Shown here: positions 8,483-16,869 of the stretch, piece by piece | Layout of the letters: every line of letters begins with the position of its first letter | Position numbering within the stretch: the stretch's first letter is position 1 | Assembly (NCBI GenBank): GCA_947494035.1 | Contig: CANLTN010000005.1 | Span: 62,001 to 126,000 of the forward strand | Origin: Pseudovibrio sp947494035 | GTDB taxonomy: Bacteria; Pseudomonadota; Alphaproteobacteria; Rhizobiales; Stappiaceae | DNA length: 64,000 bases | Reading direction: 5' to 3' | Translations under genes and position numbers: made by a program | The notes under the pieces: model-generated | Database searches by the model: none | Told to the model about the DNA's origin: nothing | Seen by the model: only the letters and a program-made list of their open reading frames with translations

Positions 8483-10099
8483 ATGGCCGTTGTCTCCAAA
8501 GGCGTTCCGATACCTGAACTCGTATCAGTCAAACGCGCGCTTCTTTCTGTCTCCGATAAAACTGGTCTTGTTGAATTTGCAAAAGCTCTCTCTGAACGAG
8601 GAGTTGAGCTGATCTCAACAGGTGGAACCCGCAAAGCAATTGCGGATGCAGGCCTGCCTGTGAAAGATATCTCCGAGGTGACCGGTTTCCCGGAAATCAT
8701 GGATGGCCGCGTGAAAACGCTTCATCCGATGGTTCATGGTGGTCTGCTGAGCATCCGCGACGATGCAGAGCATGTTGCTGCGATGAACGAGCATGGCATT
8801 ACCGGTATCGATCTCCTGTGTGTGAACCTTTACCCGTTTGAAGAGACTGTTGCTTCTGGCGCTGACTATGCAAACGGCATTGAGAACATCGACATCGGTG
8901 GCCCTGCAATGACCCGTGCAGCGGCGAAGAACCACGCCTATGTCACCACTGTTGTTGATCCTGCGGATTATGCCGACGTGATCGCGGCTCTGGATGCAAA
9001 TGGTGGCCAGTCTCCAATCGCACTGCGTAAGAAGCTGGCACAGAAGGCCTTTGCCCGCACGGCTGCTTATGACGCTGCTGTTTCCAACTGGATGGCAGAT
9101 CAGCTTGGTGAAGCGGCTCCGGACTATCGCGCGATCGGTGGTAAGCTGAACGAAGTGATGCGTTATGGTGAGAACCCGCATCAGGCTGCTGGCTTCTACG
9201 TGACTGGCGAAAAACGCCCCGGCGTTGCGACTGCCCGTCAGGTGCAGGGTAAGCAGCTTTCTTATAACAACATCAATGATACGGATGCAGCGTTTGAGCT
9301 GATTTCCGAGTTTGATCCTGCGCGCACAGCAGCTGTTGCGATCATCAAACACGCGAACCCGTGCGGTGTTGCTGAAGCAGCGACCCTGAAAGAGGCCTAT
9401 GAGAAAGCCCTCGCATGTGATCCGGTTTCTGCATTTGGTGGCATCGTTGCCCTCAATGGTACTCTGGATGCCGATGCTGCTTCTGAAATCACCAAGATCT
9501 TTACCGAGGTGATTATTGCCCCTGAGGCAACAGAAGAAGCGATTGCTCTGGTTGCTAAAAAGAAGAACCTGCGTTTGCTTCTGACTGGTGGTCTTTCTGA
9601 CCCACGTGCCAAGGGGCTTTTTGTGAAGACCGTTTCCGGCGGTTTGCTGGTTCAGGACCGTGACAACGGTATTGTTGATGATCTGGACCTGAAAGTGGTG
9701 ACAAAGCGTGCGCCATCCGATCAAGAGCTGGCCGATCTGAAAATGGCGTTCCGTGTTGGCAAACATGTGAAGTCCAATGCGATTGTCTATGTCAAAGACG
9801 GTGCTACCGTTGGCATCGGGGCAGGGCAGATGAGCCGTGTAGACAGTGCTCGCATTGCAGCACGCAAAGCTGAGGATGCTGCTGAAGCGGCAGGCCTTGC
9901 TGAGCCGTTGACTAAGGGCTGTGTGGTTGCCTCTGATGCCTTCTTCCCGTTTGCAGATGGTCTCCTTTCTGCTGCTGAAGCTGGTGCGACCGCTGTTATT
10001 CAGCCGGGTGGTTCTATGCGCGATGACGAAGTGATCAAAGCTGCTGATGAAGCCGGGCTTGCAATGGTTATGACCGGTATGCGTCACTTCCGGCACTAA
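8483..10099 (+). CDS. purH: Bifunctional AICAR transformylase / IMP cyclohydrolase PurH
   Basis: PurH performs the last two steps of IMP synthesis: formylation of AICAR with 10-formyl-tetrahydrofolate, then ring closure. The 538-residue length is standard. The IMP cyclohydrolase domain (about 1-200) shows KRALLSVSDKTGL and TGGTRKAI. The transformylase domain (about 210-538) shows KHANPCGVA with the catalytic Lys-His pair, and ends in the conserved SDAFFPFADG and GMRHFRH. A clear terminator follows 25 nt after the stop. Confidence 0.96.
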   Translation: MAVVSKGVPIPELVSVKRALLSVSDKTGLVEFAKALSERGVELISTGGTRKAIADAGLPVKDISEVTGFPEIMDGRVKTLHPMVHGGLLSIRDDAEHVAAMNEHGITGIDLLCVNLYPFEETVASGADYANGIENIDIGGPAMTRAAAKNHAYVTTVVDPADYADVIAALDANGGQSPIALRKKLAQKAFARTAAYDAAVSNWMADQLGEAAPDYRAIGGKLNEVMRYGENPHQAAGFYVTGEKRPGVATARQVQGKQLSYNNINDTDAAFELISEFDPARTAAVAIIKHANPCGVAEAATLKEAYEKALACDPVSAFGGIVALNGTLDADAASEITKIFTEVIIAPEATEEAIALVAKKKNLRLLLTGGLSDPRAKGLFVKTVSGGLLVQDRDNGIVDDLDLKVVTKRAPSDQELADLKMAFRVGKHVKSNAIVYVKDGATVGIGAGQMSRVDSARIAARKAEDAAEAAGLAEPLTKGCVVASDAFFPFADGLLSAAEAGATAVIQPGGSMRDDEVIKAADEAGLAMVMTGMRHFRH

Positions 10100-10124
10100 A
10101 CAACGCCGTTCCTTTTAAGTTCGG

Positions 10125-10158
10125 AGCCCTCGCAGGTTTTGCTTGCGGGGGCTTTTTT
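10125..10158 (+). terminator. Rho-independent terminator after purH
   Basis: The stem AGCCCTCGCAG pairs with CTTGCGGGGGCT around a short T-rich loop and is followed by six Ts. Confidence 0.85.
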
Positions 10159-10367
10159 GTTGAGCGCTTCCAACGGTCCATATGAAAGCAGTAAGCTGCT
10201 CTTGTCTTTGGCTGAGATATCTTTCGAGTATAGCTTCATCTCTGTTGATGGGAATAATCGGCGCTTTGAGCCGTGAGGCAGACTTTTCTGTTTTCATTTG
10301 GGGTCTCATCCGAAAGCCATTTTTCAAGAATACGCTCCGTGCGTTTCAAGATCAGGGAGATTGGCCC

Positions 10368-10835
10368 ATGGTATTCGATGAAATTATAGTGGAACCCGCC
10401 AGAGCAGCAGATGCACATCGCTTGGGAGAGCTTGTCTTTGCGATGGAGAGCGAGCACTGGCCCGATGATGAGCTCGATCTCGGGCAATTTACAGAAGCGG
10501 CAAAGGATATCCTTTCTGATAATAACTCTCGTTACTGGGCGTTTCTGGCGCAGTCTCAGGGAGAGTTTCTCGGTCTCATTACCCTTACAGAAAAGAAGGC
10601 GATCTACGCGGGAGGGCCTTTTGGTGAGATTGTCGAGTTCTATGTTGTGCCGTCAGGACGTTGTGCCGGGGTTGGAAAATCTTTGCTGGCGCAGGCTGTG
10701 CTTAAAGGCCAAGAGATGGACTGGCCTTACCTTGAGGTTGCAGCATCGCATCAGCCAAACTGGAAGACGACCTTGAGTTTTTATCTTAATAACGAATTCA
10801 GAGAAATTGGCCCTCGGCTGGAAAGGGAAATTTAG
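10368..10835 (+). CDS. GNAT family N-acetyltransferase
   Basis: A 155-residue protein with a GNAT fold. It reads VEPARAADAHRLGEL at the start, central strands ending VEFYVVPSGRCAGVGKSLL (the acetyl-CoA pyrophosphate loop, R/Q-x-x-G-x-G/A type) and a C-terminal FYLNNEF. I choose the ATG at 10368, which has GGGAGA 7 nt upstream. The open frame extends back to 10182, but that part overlaps only non-conserved sequence after the purH terminator. The substrate is unknown. Confidence 0.78.
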   Translation: MVFDEIIVEPARAADAHRLGELVFAMESEHWPDDELDLGQFTEAAKDILSDNNSRYWAFLAQSQGEFLGLITLTEKKAIYAGGPFGEIVEFYVVPSGRCAGVGKSLLAQAVLKGQEMDWPYLEVAASHQPNWKTTLSFYLNNEFREIGPRLEREI

Positions 10836-10949
10836 GTGCGATTGCGAGTTCTCATCGTTTGAGGCTATTTCGTGCTCTTCGACAACAGATTGTCCAGAAT
10901 GGGCCTCTAGGCTGGTGGCAACTTTTGTTTGCTTGGCTAGGAGAAGCCT

Positions 10950-11693
10950 ATGTGTTGGATGTGCGTTAAAAAAGCGGAACTGGTCGGATCACCGGAGCGT
11001 CGTAAGTTTCTGAGAAACGCTGGCGTGTTTGGTGCTGCTCTGGCGACGGGTGGCGTTGGTGCTGTTGCGTCTGCTCAGGCACAGCAGCCTCCTATTCCAA
11101 AGAACGAGATCAGCGGCGATGCAGCTCTCACGCGTTTAATGGATGGTAACAAGCGCTATGTGGAGGGGAATATCACCCCTGCTGATTTTCCCAGCACCCG
11201 TGAAGCATTAGCGGCTGCGCAGAATCCGTTTGCGGCCATTGTCGGCTGTTCGGATTCCCGTGTTGCGCCGGAGCTGGCGTTTGACACCGGACGCGGTGAT
11301 CTGTTCGTGGTGCGTATTGCAGGCAACGTGGTGACGCCGGAAGGGTTTGCCAGCCTTGAGTTTTGTGTTGAGGAACTGGGCACACAGCTCATTATGGTGC
11401 TTGGCCACCAGAACTGTGGTGCAGTGCAGGCGGCTATTTCTTCCGTTCAAAGTGGAAACCAGTTGCCGGGTCATATCCCGAGCCTTGTTGAGCTTCTTCG
11501 GCCTCCTGTTCAGCAGGCTCAGTCGGAGAGTGGAGATGTTTTGACCAATGCCATCAAAGCCAATGTGCAGTGGGGTGTCGCTGCTTTGCAGCAAGCCGCG
11601 CCTATTCTGAACAAGCACGTTCAGGAAGGAACGCTGAGGGTTGTTGGTGGTGTTTATGACCTTCATACGGGTGAGGTAACACTGGTAACGTAA
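10950..11693 (+). CDS. Beta-class carbonic anhydrase with Tat signal peptide
   Basis: Carbonic anhydrase interconverts CO2 and bicarbonate. The 247-residue protein carries the beta-class zinc and catalytic motifs CSDSRV (about residue 92) and GHQNCGA (about 150), giving the Cys-Asp-Arg and His-x-x-Cys set. Unlike most bacterial beta enzymes it has an N-terminal twin-arginine leader: RRKFLRNAG, then an alanine/glycine-rich hydrophobic stretch ending ASAQAQ. It should therefore be exported folded to the periplasm. An unusual CWMC precedes the Tat motif; the true start could be downstream of it. A GNAT gene begins 6-12 nt after the stop, so the two are likely cotranscribed. Confidence 0.9.
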   Translation: MCWMCVKKAELVGSPERRKFLRNAGVFGAALATGGVGAVASAQAQQPPIPKNEISGDAALTRLMDGNKRYVEGNITPADFPSTREALAAAQNPFAAIVGCSDSRVAPELAFDTGRGDLFVVRIAGNVVTPEGFASLEFCVEELGTQLIMVLGHQNCGAVQAAISSVQSGNQLPGHIPSLVELLRPPVQQAQSESGDVLTNAIKANVQWGVAALQQAAPILNKHVQEGTLRVVGGVYDLHTGEVTLVT

Positions 11694-11698
11694 GAGGG

Positions 11699-12157
11699 AT
11701 GCAGATGGTTGTTCCCATAATCAGAGTGGCTGAAGCGCAGGACATTCCTGCGATTCTTGCGCTTGAGGCTCATTACATGGCGGAGCTGGAGCCGCAGAAC
11801 TTCGAGCGGTGGAAGGCCTGTGAGGCGGTGCACCGCAAGCGTGTGGAAGAGGTTCTGCTGCGCACGTTTGTGGCTGATCTGTCTGATGAGGTCATCGGCT
11901 CTTGTTATTGGGGGCTTCATAACGATGGCGCCCACATCTTCAATATGTACGTACATCCGGATTTTCGTCGGTATGGACTGGCGAAGAGCCTGTTGGAACG
12001 CACCGAAGCGGATATTCAGCGTAAAGGCTTCAGTCGCTGGACGTTTAACCCGATCAACACAAGTACCGCGAAGGTGTTTATTGAGCAGCTTGGCTATAAG
12101 CTTTTGTGGGAGGACGCCGACCGGTTGCACATGATCAAGGAGCGGGTGGAGGCGTGA
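11699..12157 (+). CDS. GNAT family N-acetyltransferase
   Basis: A 152-residue protein (150 if the second ATG, at 11705, is used). IRVAEAQDIPAILALE begins the fold. NMYVHPDFRRYGLAKSLLE is the acetyl-CoA binding loop with R-R-Y-G-L-A. A C-terminal VFIEQLGYKLL matches the usual GNAT end. It directly follows the carbonic anhydrase gene. The substrate cannot be told from sequence. Confidence 0.82.
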   Translation: MQMVVPIIRVAEAQDIPAILALEAHYMAELEPQNFERWKACEAVHRKRVEEVLLRTFVADLSDEVIGSCYWGLHNDGAHIFNMYVHPDFRRYGLAKSLLERTEADIQRKGFSRWTFNPINTSTAKVFIEQLGYKLLWEDADRLHMIKERVEA

Positions 12158-12175
12158 GCGCTTTACGGCCTGTTC

Positions 12176-12230
12176 TTGCGGCTATTCTTATTCCGAAAAC
12201 CGGAACCACGGTTTTAGGGGCAGGCTCTAG
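12176..12230. repeat. RIME-like dispersed palindrome, copy 2 (degenerate)
   Basis: Contains TTCCGAAAACCGGAACCACG then GTTTTAGGGG and GGCTCTAG. This is the same core and the same CTCTAG end as the elements at 6537 and 44170, but the outer arm is decayed. Confidence 0.6.
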
Positions 12231-12254
12231 CCAACAAGATACAAGCACTTGTAG

Positions 12255-12282
12255 CACCGCTGGAAATTTCCGGCGGTGTTTT
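12255..12282 (+). terminator. Hairpin after the GNAT gene, likely terminator
   Basis: CACCGC pairs with GCGGTG and an inner GGAAATTTCC closes the stem. TTTTG follows. It would end the carbonic anhydrase-GNAT transcript. Confidence 0.5.
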
Positions 12283-12290
12283 GCGTGAAA

Positions 12291-12755
12291 CCCCGAAGAA
12301 CGGGATGAGCAAGGCGGCAGGCAACACCTGCGCTACTTATTAAAATAGTTTCTTCGGCATTGGCTATCGCCTTGCCCGGACGTTTTTGTAGGAGGCTATG
12401 GCCAAGGTCCAAAAGACGCTGTGAGAAGGCATTCCTGTTACAGAGTGACTCCCAGTGCTGACGCCCTTTGGTTTGGCCGCGCATCCTCCCGCCTCAACAC
12501 TCATGGCGTTTGGGCAACCTCCACGGACCTGCTGCGAAATACGTTACCTTCCACAGTAGCCCCGCCCAGCCTACGACCAACTGACGGACGGCCCGCCAGC
12601 AGCCCGTTACGTAGGCATGGGAGGTAGTATGGGGTGTGTTTTGGAGTGGGGGGATAAGTTTTTTTAAGGGGGCACTGCTAATTGTCGACGAATATAAGCT
12701 TCACGGCATAACGCAACCGCTGCATGGATCCCGGCTCGGTGGCCGGGATGACGAC
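12291..12755 (-). repeat. ~460-bp repeated element, copy 1 (inverted relative to copy 2)
   Basis: Read on the minus strand, this segment matches the plus strand at 52806-53269 almost base for base over ~370 bp, plus a final ~30 bp that includes one GGATCC-type hairpin. Two parts differ: a ~33-base tip of an internal hairpin (12421-12453) and ~35 bases near the hairpin end. One terminus carries a small hairpin, CCCG-TTCTT-CGGG. Inside, GGCCAA at 12400-12405 and TTGGCC at 12473-12478 enclose a long stem with CTTTTGG/CCAAAGG. No frame in it looks like a protein family. It may be a mobile non-autonomous element or specify a structured RNA. Confidence 0.75.
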
Positions 12756-12874
12756 GGTGTGTGTCACCCAGACGTCTGAAAGCACCCTTGCCGTCCTCCC
12801 GCACTTGATGCGGGATCCAATGAGCGGCTGCCCCCCATAACGCCTTAGCTACTTCGTGTTGTTGCTGTCTTTTG
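12726..12874. repeat. REPIN-like double-hairpin repeat, unit A
   Basis: Two hairpins face each other. GGATCCCGG-CTCGGTGG-CCGGGATGACGACG lies at the left and CGTCCTCCCGCAC-TTGAT-GCGGGATCC at the right, with a ~40-base spacer containing TGAAAGCACCCTTGC. A ~60-base tail with CATAACGCCTTAGCTACTT follows. The spacer and tail recur in units B and C. Confidence 0.8.
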
Positions 12875-12919
12875 GGGGACTTCATGTGTTGAACTGGAAA
12901 GGTTTGAGGGATTAGCTCT

Positions 12920-13075
12920 GGATCCCGGCTCGGTGGCCGGGATGACGACAATATGTGTTGCCATGCCTCAAAATGCCCTCTTGCTCTCACCGTCCTCCCG
13001 CACTTGATGCGGGATCCAGCGAGAAGCCGCCACCTATAACGCTCTAGCTATTTCATGCGGTTGCCGTCTCTTTTG
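12920..13075. repeat. REPIN-like double-hairpin repeat, unit B
   Basis: Same design as unit A: GGATCCCGG...CCGGGATGACGAC, spacer AATATGTGTTGCCATGCCTC, then CGTCCTCCCGCAC...GCGGGATCC and a tail with TATAACGCTCTAGCTATTT. The spacer matches unit D at 52737-52834 read in reverse. It ends about 20 nt before the GIY-YIG start codon. Confidence 0.82.
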
Positions 13076-13094
13076 ATACACCACAGAGTAGGGC

Positions 13095-13379
13095 ATGGCC
13101 TATTATGTCTACATCACTGCAAGCAAACGGAATGGCACGCTTTACACAGGTGTGACCAATAATCTAGCCCGTCGGATCTACGAACATCGGGAGAAAGTCG
13201 CGGTCTCATTCACAGCGCGGTATGACGTGTCGCAGTTGGTTTACTATGAGGAGTTTCAGCTGATTGGCGACGCGATTGCTCGCGAGAAGAAGCTGAAACT
13301 CTGGAAGAGAGCTTGGAAGATTGAGTTGATTGAAGGGTTTAATCCGGCTTGGCTGGATTTGTATCCAGAGCTGGCTTGA
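13095..13379 (+). CDS. Small GIY-YIG nuclease-family protein
   Basis: A 94-residue stand-alone GIY-YIG domain. YVYITAS and LYTGVTNN form the two-strand GIY-YIG core, NNLARRIYEHR carries the catalytic-region arginine and histidine, and REKKLKLWKR carries the conserved glutamate. Relatives are small, often multicopy genes in alphaproteobacteria and are loosely related to the UPF0213/YhbQ group; no cellular role is established for them. The gene is packed between REPIN-like unit B (ends about 20 nt upstream) and unit C (starts 30 nt downstream), which suggests the gene and repeats travel together. The ribosome site is weak (TAGGG close to the ATG). Confidence 0.85.
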   Translation: MAYYVYITASKRNGTLYTGVTNNLARRIYEHREKVAVSFTARYDVSQLVYYEEFQLIGDAIAREKKLKLWKRAWKIELIEGFNPAWLDLYPELA

Positions 13380-13408
13380 GTGGTTGCGAGGTTTGTGGGC
13401 TGAGCTTT

Positions 13409-13557
13409 GGATCCCGGCGCGGGGGTCGGGACGACGACGGCGCGTGTTGCGAAGTGACTGAAAGCGCCCTTATCGTCCTCCCGCACTTGATGCGGGATCT
13501 AGCGAGAAGCTGCCAGCAATAACGCCTCAGTTACTTTGTGTTGTCGTCGTCATTCGC
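13409..13557. repeat. REPIN-like double-hairpin repeat, unit C
   Basis: GGATCCCGGCGCGGGGGTCG then GGACGACGACGG, a spacer with TGAAAGCGCCCTTAT, then CGTCCTCCCGCAC...GCGGGATC and a tail with AATAACGCCTCAGTTACTT. It is the same orientation as units A and B and lies directly downstream of the GIY-YIG gene. Confidence 0.8.
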
Positions 13558-13602
13558 GGGACGTCACGGAATTCAGTTGGATATGTTTGTGAATTGGGCT
13601 CT

Positions 13603-13629
13603 GGATCCCGCATCGAGTGCGGGATGACG
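13603..13629. repeat. Solo GGATCC-type hairpin
   Basis: GGATCCCGCA-TCGAG-TGCGGGATGACG: a single hairpin of the REPIN-like family without its partner, following unit C by ~45 nt. Confidence 0.75.
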
Positions 13630-13659
13630 TCGGTAGAGGGCCTTGAAGGTAGAACAGCC

Positions 13660-13687
13660 AAAAGAAAACGGGCCCCGAAGGGCCCGT
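13660..13687 (-). terminator. Terminator of acnA
   Basis: On the minus strand ACGGGCCC-TTCG-GGGCCCGT is followed by TTTTCTTTT: a strong UUCG-capped intrinsic terminator 30 nt after the acnA stop. Confidence 0.9.
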
Positions 13688-13716
13688 CTCTGTATCTGCG
13701 TTACACCAAGCTAACC

Positions 13717-16392
13717 TCAGCCGCTCACCAAGTTCCTCAACACATAATGGAGGATGCCGCCGGCTTTGATGTATTCTAGTTCGTCTTCGGTATCGATGCG
13801 GCAGAGGGCTTCGATGGTTTTTTTGGTGCCGTTAGCGTATTCGACCTGAATGTTGACCATCTGGCGGGGCTTGAGGTCTGCTACGCCGAGGATGGTGACT
13901 TTTTCAGTGCCTTCGATGCCGTGGGACTGCCAGCTTTCGCCTTCTTTGAAGGTGAATGGCAGGACGCCCATGCCGACCAGGTTGGAGCGGTGGATACGCT
14001 CGAAGGATTGAGCGATTACCGCGCGCACGCCGAGCAGTTTGGTGCCTTTGGCTGCCCAGTCGCGGGAGGAGCCGGTGCCGTATTCCTTGCCAGCGAAGAC
14101 AACGAGCGGGGTGCCTGCTTCTTTGTATTCCATGCAGGCATCGTAGATCCAACGCTGCTTGCCGTCCTTCATGGTGTAGCCACCTTCAACACCCGGAACC
14201 ATCTGGTTTTTGATGCGGATGTTGCCGAAGGTGCCGCGCATCATGACTTCGTGGTTGCCACGGCGGGAGCCGTAGGAGTTGAAGTCTTTCTGTGAGACCT
14301 GATGGGATTCAAGGTATTGGCCCGCCGGGCTGTCGGCCTTGATCGCTCCAGCCGGGGAGATGTGGTCGGTGGTGATGGAATCGAGGAACAGGCCCATGAC
14401 TGCCGCGCCCTCAATATCGGTGAGGGGTGTTGGCTCCATGGTCATGCCTTCAAAGTAAGGCGGGTTCTGCACGTAGGTTGAGGCTGCTGGCCAGCCATAG
14501 GTCATGCCGCCTTCTACCTTGATGTTCTGCCAGTGCTTGTCGCCCTTGAACACATCGCCGTAGCGCTCTTCAAACATCTCTTCCGTGATGGAAGAGCGGA
14601 TGAGGTCGGTGATTTCCTCTGTGGTTGGCCACAGATCCTTCAGGTAGACTGGGTTGCCTTCCTGATCGCGGCCAAGCGGGTCTTTGGCCACGTTGATGTT
14701 GAGCGAACCGGCGATGGCGTAGGCGACAACCAGTGGCGGAGAGGCCAGATAGTTGGCGCGCACATCCGGATTCACGCGGCCTTCGAAGTTGCGGTTGCCG
14801 GACAGCACGGAGCAGGCCACCAGATCGTTGTCGCTGATGCACTTGGAAATCTCAGGGGGCAGCGGGCCGGAGTTGCCGATACAGGTGGTACAGCCGTAAC
14901 CGGTGAGGTTGAAGCCGAGGGCGTCAAGGTCTTCCTGCACGCCAGCTTTTTCAAGGTAGTCGGTCACCACCTGAGAGCCGGGGGCCAGTGAGGTTTTCAC
15001 CCATGGCTTGACCTTGAGGCCCTTTGCGCGGGCTTTGCGGGCCACCAGACCAGCACCGATAAGCACGGACGGGTTGGAGGTGTTGGTGCACGAGGTGATC
15101 GCGGCGATAACAACGTCGCCGTTGCCAAGGTCATGGTCGCGGCCTTCAATCGGTGCGCGTTTGTATTCTTCGCCTGCCTTCTTGAATTCCTCGGCCATGG
15201 TTTTGGCGAAGCCTTCAGAAGCGTCGATGAGAGAAATGCGGTCTTGCGGGCGCTTCGGTCCGGCGATGGATGGCACAACGGTGGAGATGTCCAGTTCCAA
15301 TGTGTCGGTGAAGACTGGCTCTGCGTGGGTGTCGCGGAACATGCCCTGCGCTTTGGCGTATTCTTCAACCAGCGCAATGCGGTCTGCGGAGCGGCCTGTG
15401 GCCCGGAGGTATTTGAAGGTGTCGTTATCAATGGGGAAGAAGCCACAGGTTGCGCCGTATTCTGGCGCCATGTTGGCGATGGTGGCGGTGTCTTCCAGCG
15501 AGAGGTTGTCGAGGCCGGGACCGTAAAATTCAACGAATTTGCCGACAACACCCTTCTTGCGCAGCATTTCAACGACGGTGAGCACAAGGTCGGTTGCGGT
15601 GATGCCTTCTGCCATTTGGCCGGTGAGTTTGAAGCCGACGACTTCAGGGATCAGCATGGAGATGGGCTGGCCGAGCATGGCTGCCTCTGCCTCAATGCCG
15701 CCTACACCCCAGCCGAGGACGGCAAGGCCGTTGACCATGGTGGTGTGGCTATCGGTGCCGACGAGGGTGTCCGGGTAGGCGACGGTTTCGCCGTTTTCTT
15801 CCTTGGTCCAGACGGTTTGGGCGAGGTACTCAAGGTTGACCTGGTGACAGATGCCGGTGCCCGGAGGGACTGCGCGGAAGTTATCGAATGCGGATTGGCC
15901 CCAGCGCAGGAATTCGTAGCGCTCGTTGTTGCGCTCGTATTCTCGTTCCACATTGAGCGCAAACGCGGAGGTGGTGCCGAAGTAGTCCACCATGACGGAG
16001 TGGTCGATGACCAGGTCAACGGGAACCAACGGGTTCACCTTTTTCGGGTCACCGCCAAGGTTTACTGCAGCGTCGCGCATGGCAGCGAGGTCAACAACGG
16101 CTGGAACGCCGGTGAAGTCCTGCATGAGCACACGGGCAGGGCGATAGGCGATCTCGTGGGTGGATTTACGAGTGGTCAGCCATTCAGCCACGGCCTTGAT
16201 ATCGGCTGCTGTGACGGTGCGGCCATCTTCAAAGCGGAGCAGGTTCTCCAGAACGACCTTCAGAGAGAATGGAAGCTTGGAGACGCCTTTAAGGCCGTTC
16301 TTCTCAGCTTCTGGAATGGAAAAGTAGGTATAAGACTTGTCGCCGACTTGCAGCGTTTGCTTGGCCTTAAAACTGTTTAGAGATTGGGTCAT
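13717..16392 (-). CDS. acnA: Aconitate hydratase AcnA
   Basis: Aconitase isomerises citrate to isocitrate in the TCA cycle using a [4Fe-4S] cluster. The 891-residue length is typical of the AcnA/IRP1 class. Cluster cysteines are in SCTNTSNPS and GCTTCIGNSGPL. Further signatures are GTDSHTTMVNGL, and the C-terminal swivel domain with GSSRDWAAKG. The gene is monocistronic here with its own terminator. It points away from the ccm genes, a linkage conserved in alphaproteobacteria, though here a cupin gene sits between. Confidence 0.97.
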   Translation of the reverse strand: MTQSLNSFKAKQTLQVGDKSYTYFSIPEAEKNGLKGVSKLPFSLKVVLENLLRFEDGRTVTAADIKAVAEWLTTRKSTHEIAYRPARVLMQDFTGVPAVVDLAAMRDAAVNLGGDPKKVNPLVPVDLVIDHSVMVDYFGTTSAFALNVEREYERNNERYEFLRWGQSAFDNFRAVPPGTGICHQVNLEYLAQTVWTKEENGETVAYPDTLVGTDSHTTMVNGLAVLGWGVGGIEAEAAMLGQPISMLIPEVVGFKLTGQMAEGITATDLVLTVVEMLRKKGVVGKFVEFYGPGLDNLSLEDTATIANMAPEYGATCGFFPIDNDTFKYLRATGRSADRIALVEEYAKAQGMFRDTHAEPVFTDTLELDISTVVPSIAGPKRPQDRISLIDASEGFAKTMAEEFKKAGEEYKRAPIEGRDHDLGNGDVVIAAITSCTNTSNPSVLIGAGLVARKARAKGLKVKPWVKTSLAPGSQVVTDYLEKAGVQEDLDALGFNLTGYGCTTCIGNSGPLPPEISKCISDNDLVACSVLSGNRNFEGRVNPDVRANYLASPPLVVAYAIAGSLNINVAKDPLGRDQEGNPVYLKDLWPTTEEITDLIRSSITEEMFEERYGDVFKGDKHWQNIKVEGGMTYGWPAASTYVQNPPYFEGMTMEPTPLTDIEGAAVMGLFLDSITTDHISPAGAIKADSPAGQYLESHQVSQKDFNSYGSRRGNHEVMMRGTFGNIRIKNQMVPGVEGGYTMKDGKQRWIYDACMEYKEAGTPLVVFAGKEYGTGSSRDWAAKGTKLLGVRAVIAQSFERIHRSNLVGMGVLPFTFKEGESWQSHGIEGTEKVTILGVADLKPRQMVNIQVEYANGTKKTIEALCRIDTEDELEYIKAGGILHYVLRNLVSG

Positions 16393-16869
16393 TCGGCGAT
16401 CTCCTTATTTCGTTACCCGACTTGAGCTGGGAACGGAGCTTTGAGCTGACGAACCTCTCCGGTATCTTCCGGAGTTGTGTGGTTCGCCGTCATGGCGTGG
16501 GTTGATCAACTAATAAATACATTAAAAGTGCTTCATGAAATTCAATCAGCTTATAGTTGCTGTTGCTATAGCGTCTTTCTGACGCAGGTTCCAATCAAAC
16601 TGCTGCAGAAGGCTAACAATTTGTCAGAGGTGGGTTTGTGTCGGGGCGGAGCTCCAGATCTGTCTAGGATGTGATTTGGTTTGTCTGGATCATATGCATC
16701 TGTATACAATTGTGTCCAGCCATTTTTTTGACCCTGAGTTGCGGTAGAGGATTGGAAGGCGAAGCCTGCCAAGTAACGGTTTAACCAAATGTGAACAGAG
16801 GCAGGATACGCCAGAGAATTCCGCAGAGAACAGCTGGAAATAACCAATAATAATAGGAAGGTGTTTCTC
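16393..16869. other. Intergenic region upstream of acnA and the cupin gene
   Basis: About 480 nt that should contain the divergent promoters of acnA and the cupin gene. I see A/T-rich stretches (for instance around 16510-16540) but no recognised operator, RNA or gene. The frames here lack family features. Confidence 0.5.

Noticed and set aside
12291..12755. HNH-associated or omega-type RNA
   Set aside because: No IscB- or TnpB-like frame is near either copy. The idea is left only as something to test.
12726..13629. CRISPR-like array
   Set aside because: Repeats are palindromic, unequal in spacing (roughly 190-490 bases) and their spacers are themselves conserved. There are no cas genes.
15133..16380. 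415-residue open frame opposite acnA, and similar long antisense frames opposite purH (8615-10096), the aminotransferase (1315-1947) and dCTP deaminase (55240-56313)
   Set aside because: They mirror well-identified genes and show no domain pattern of their own.
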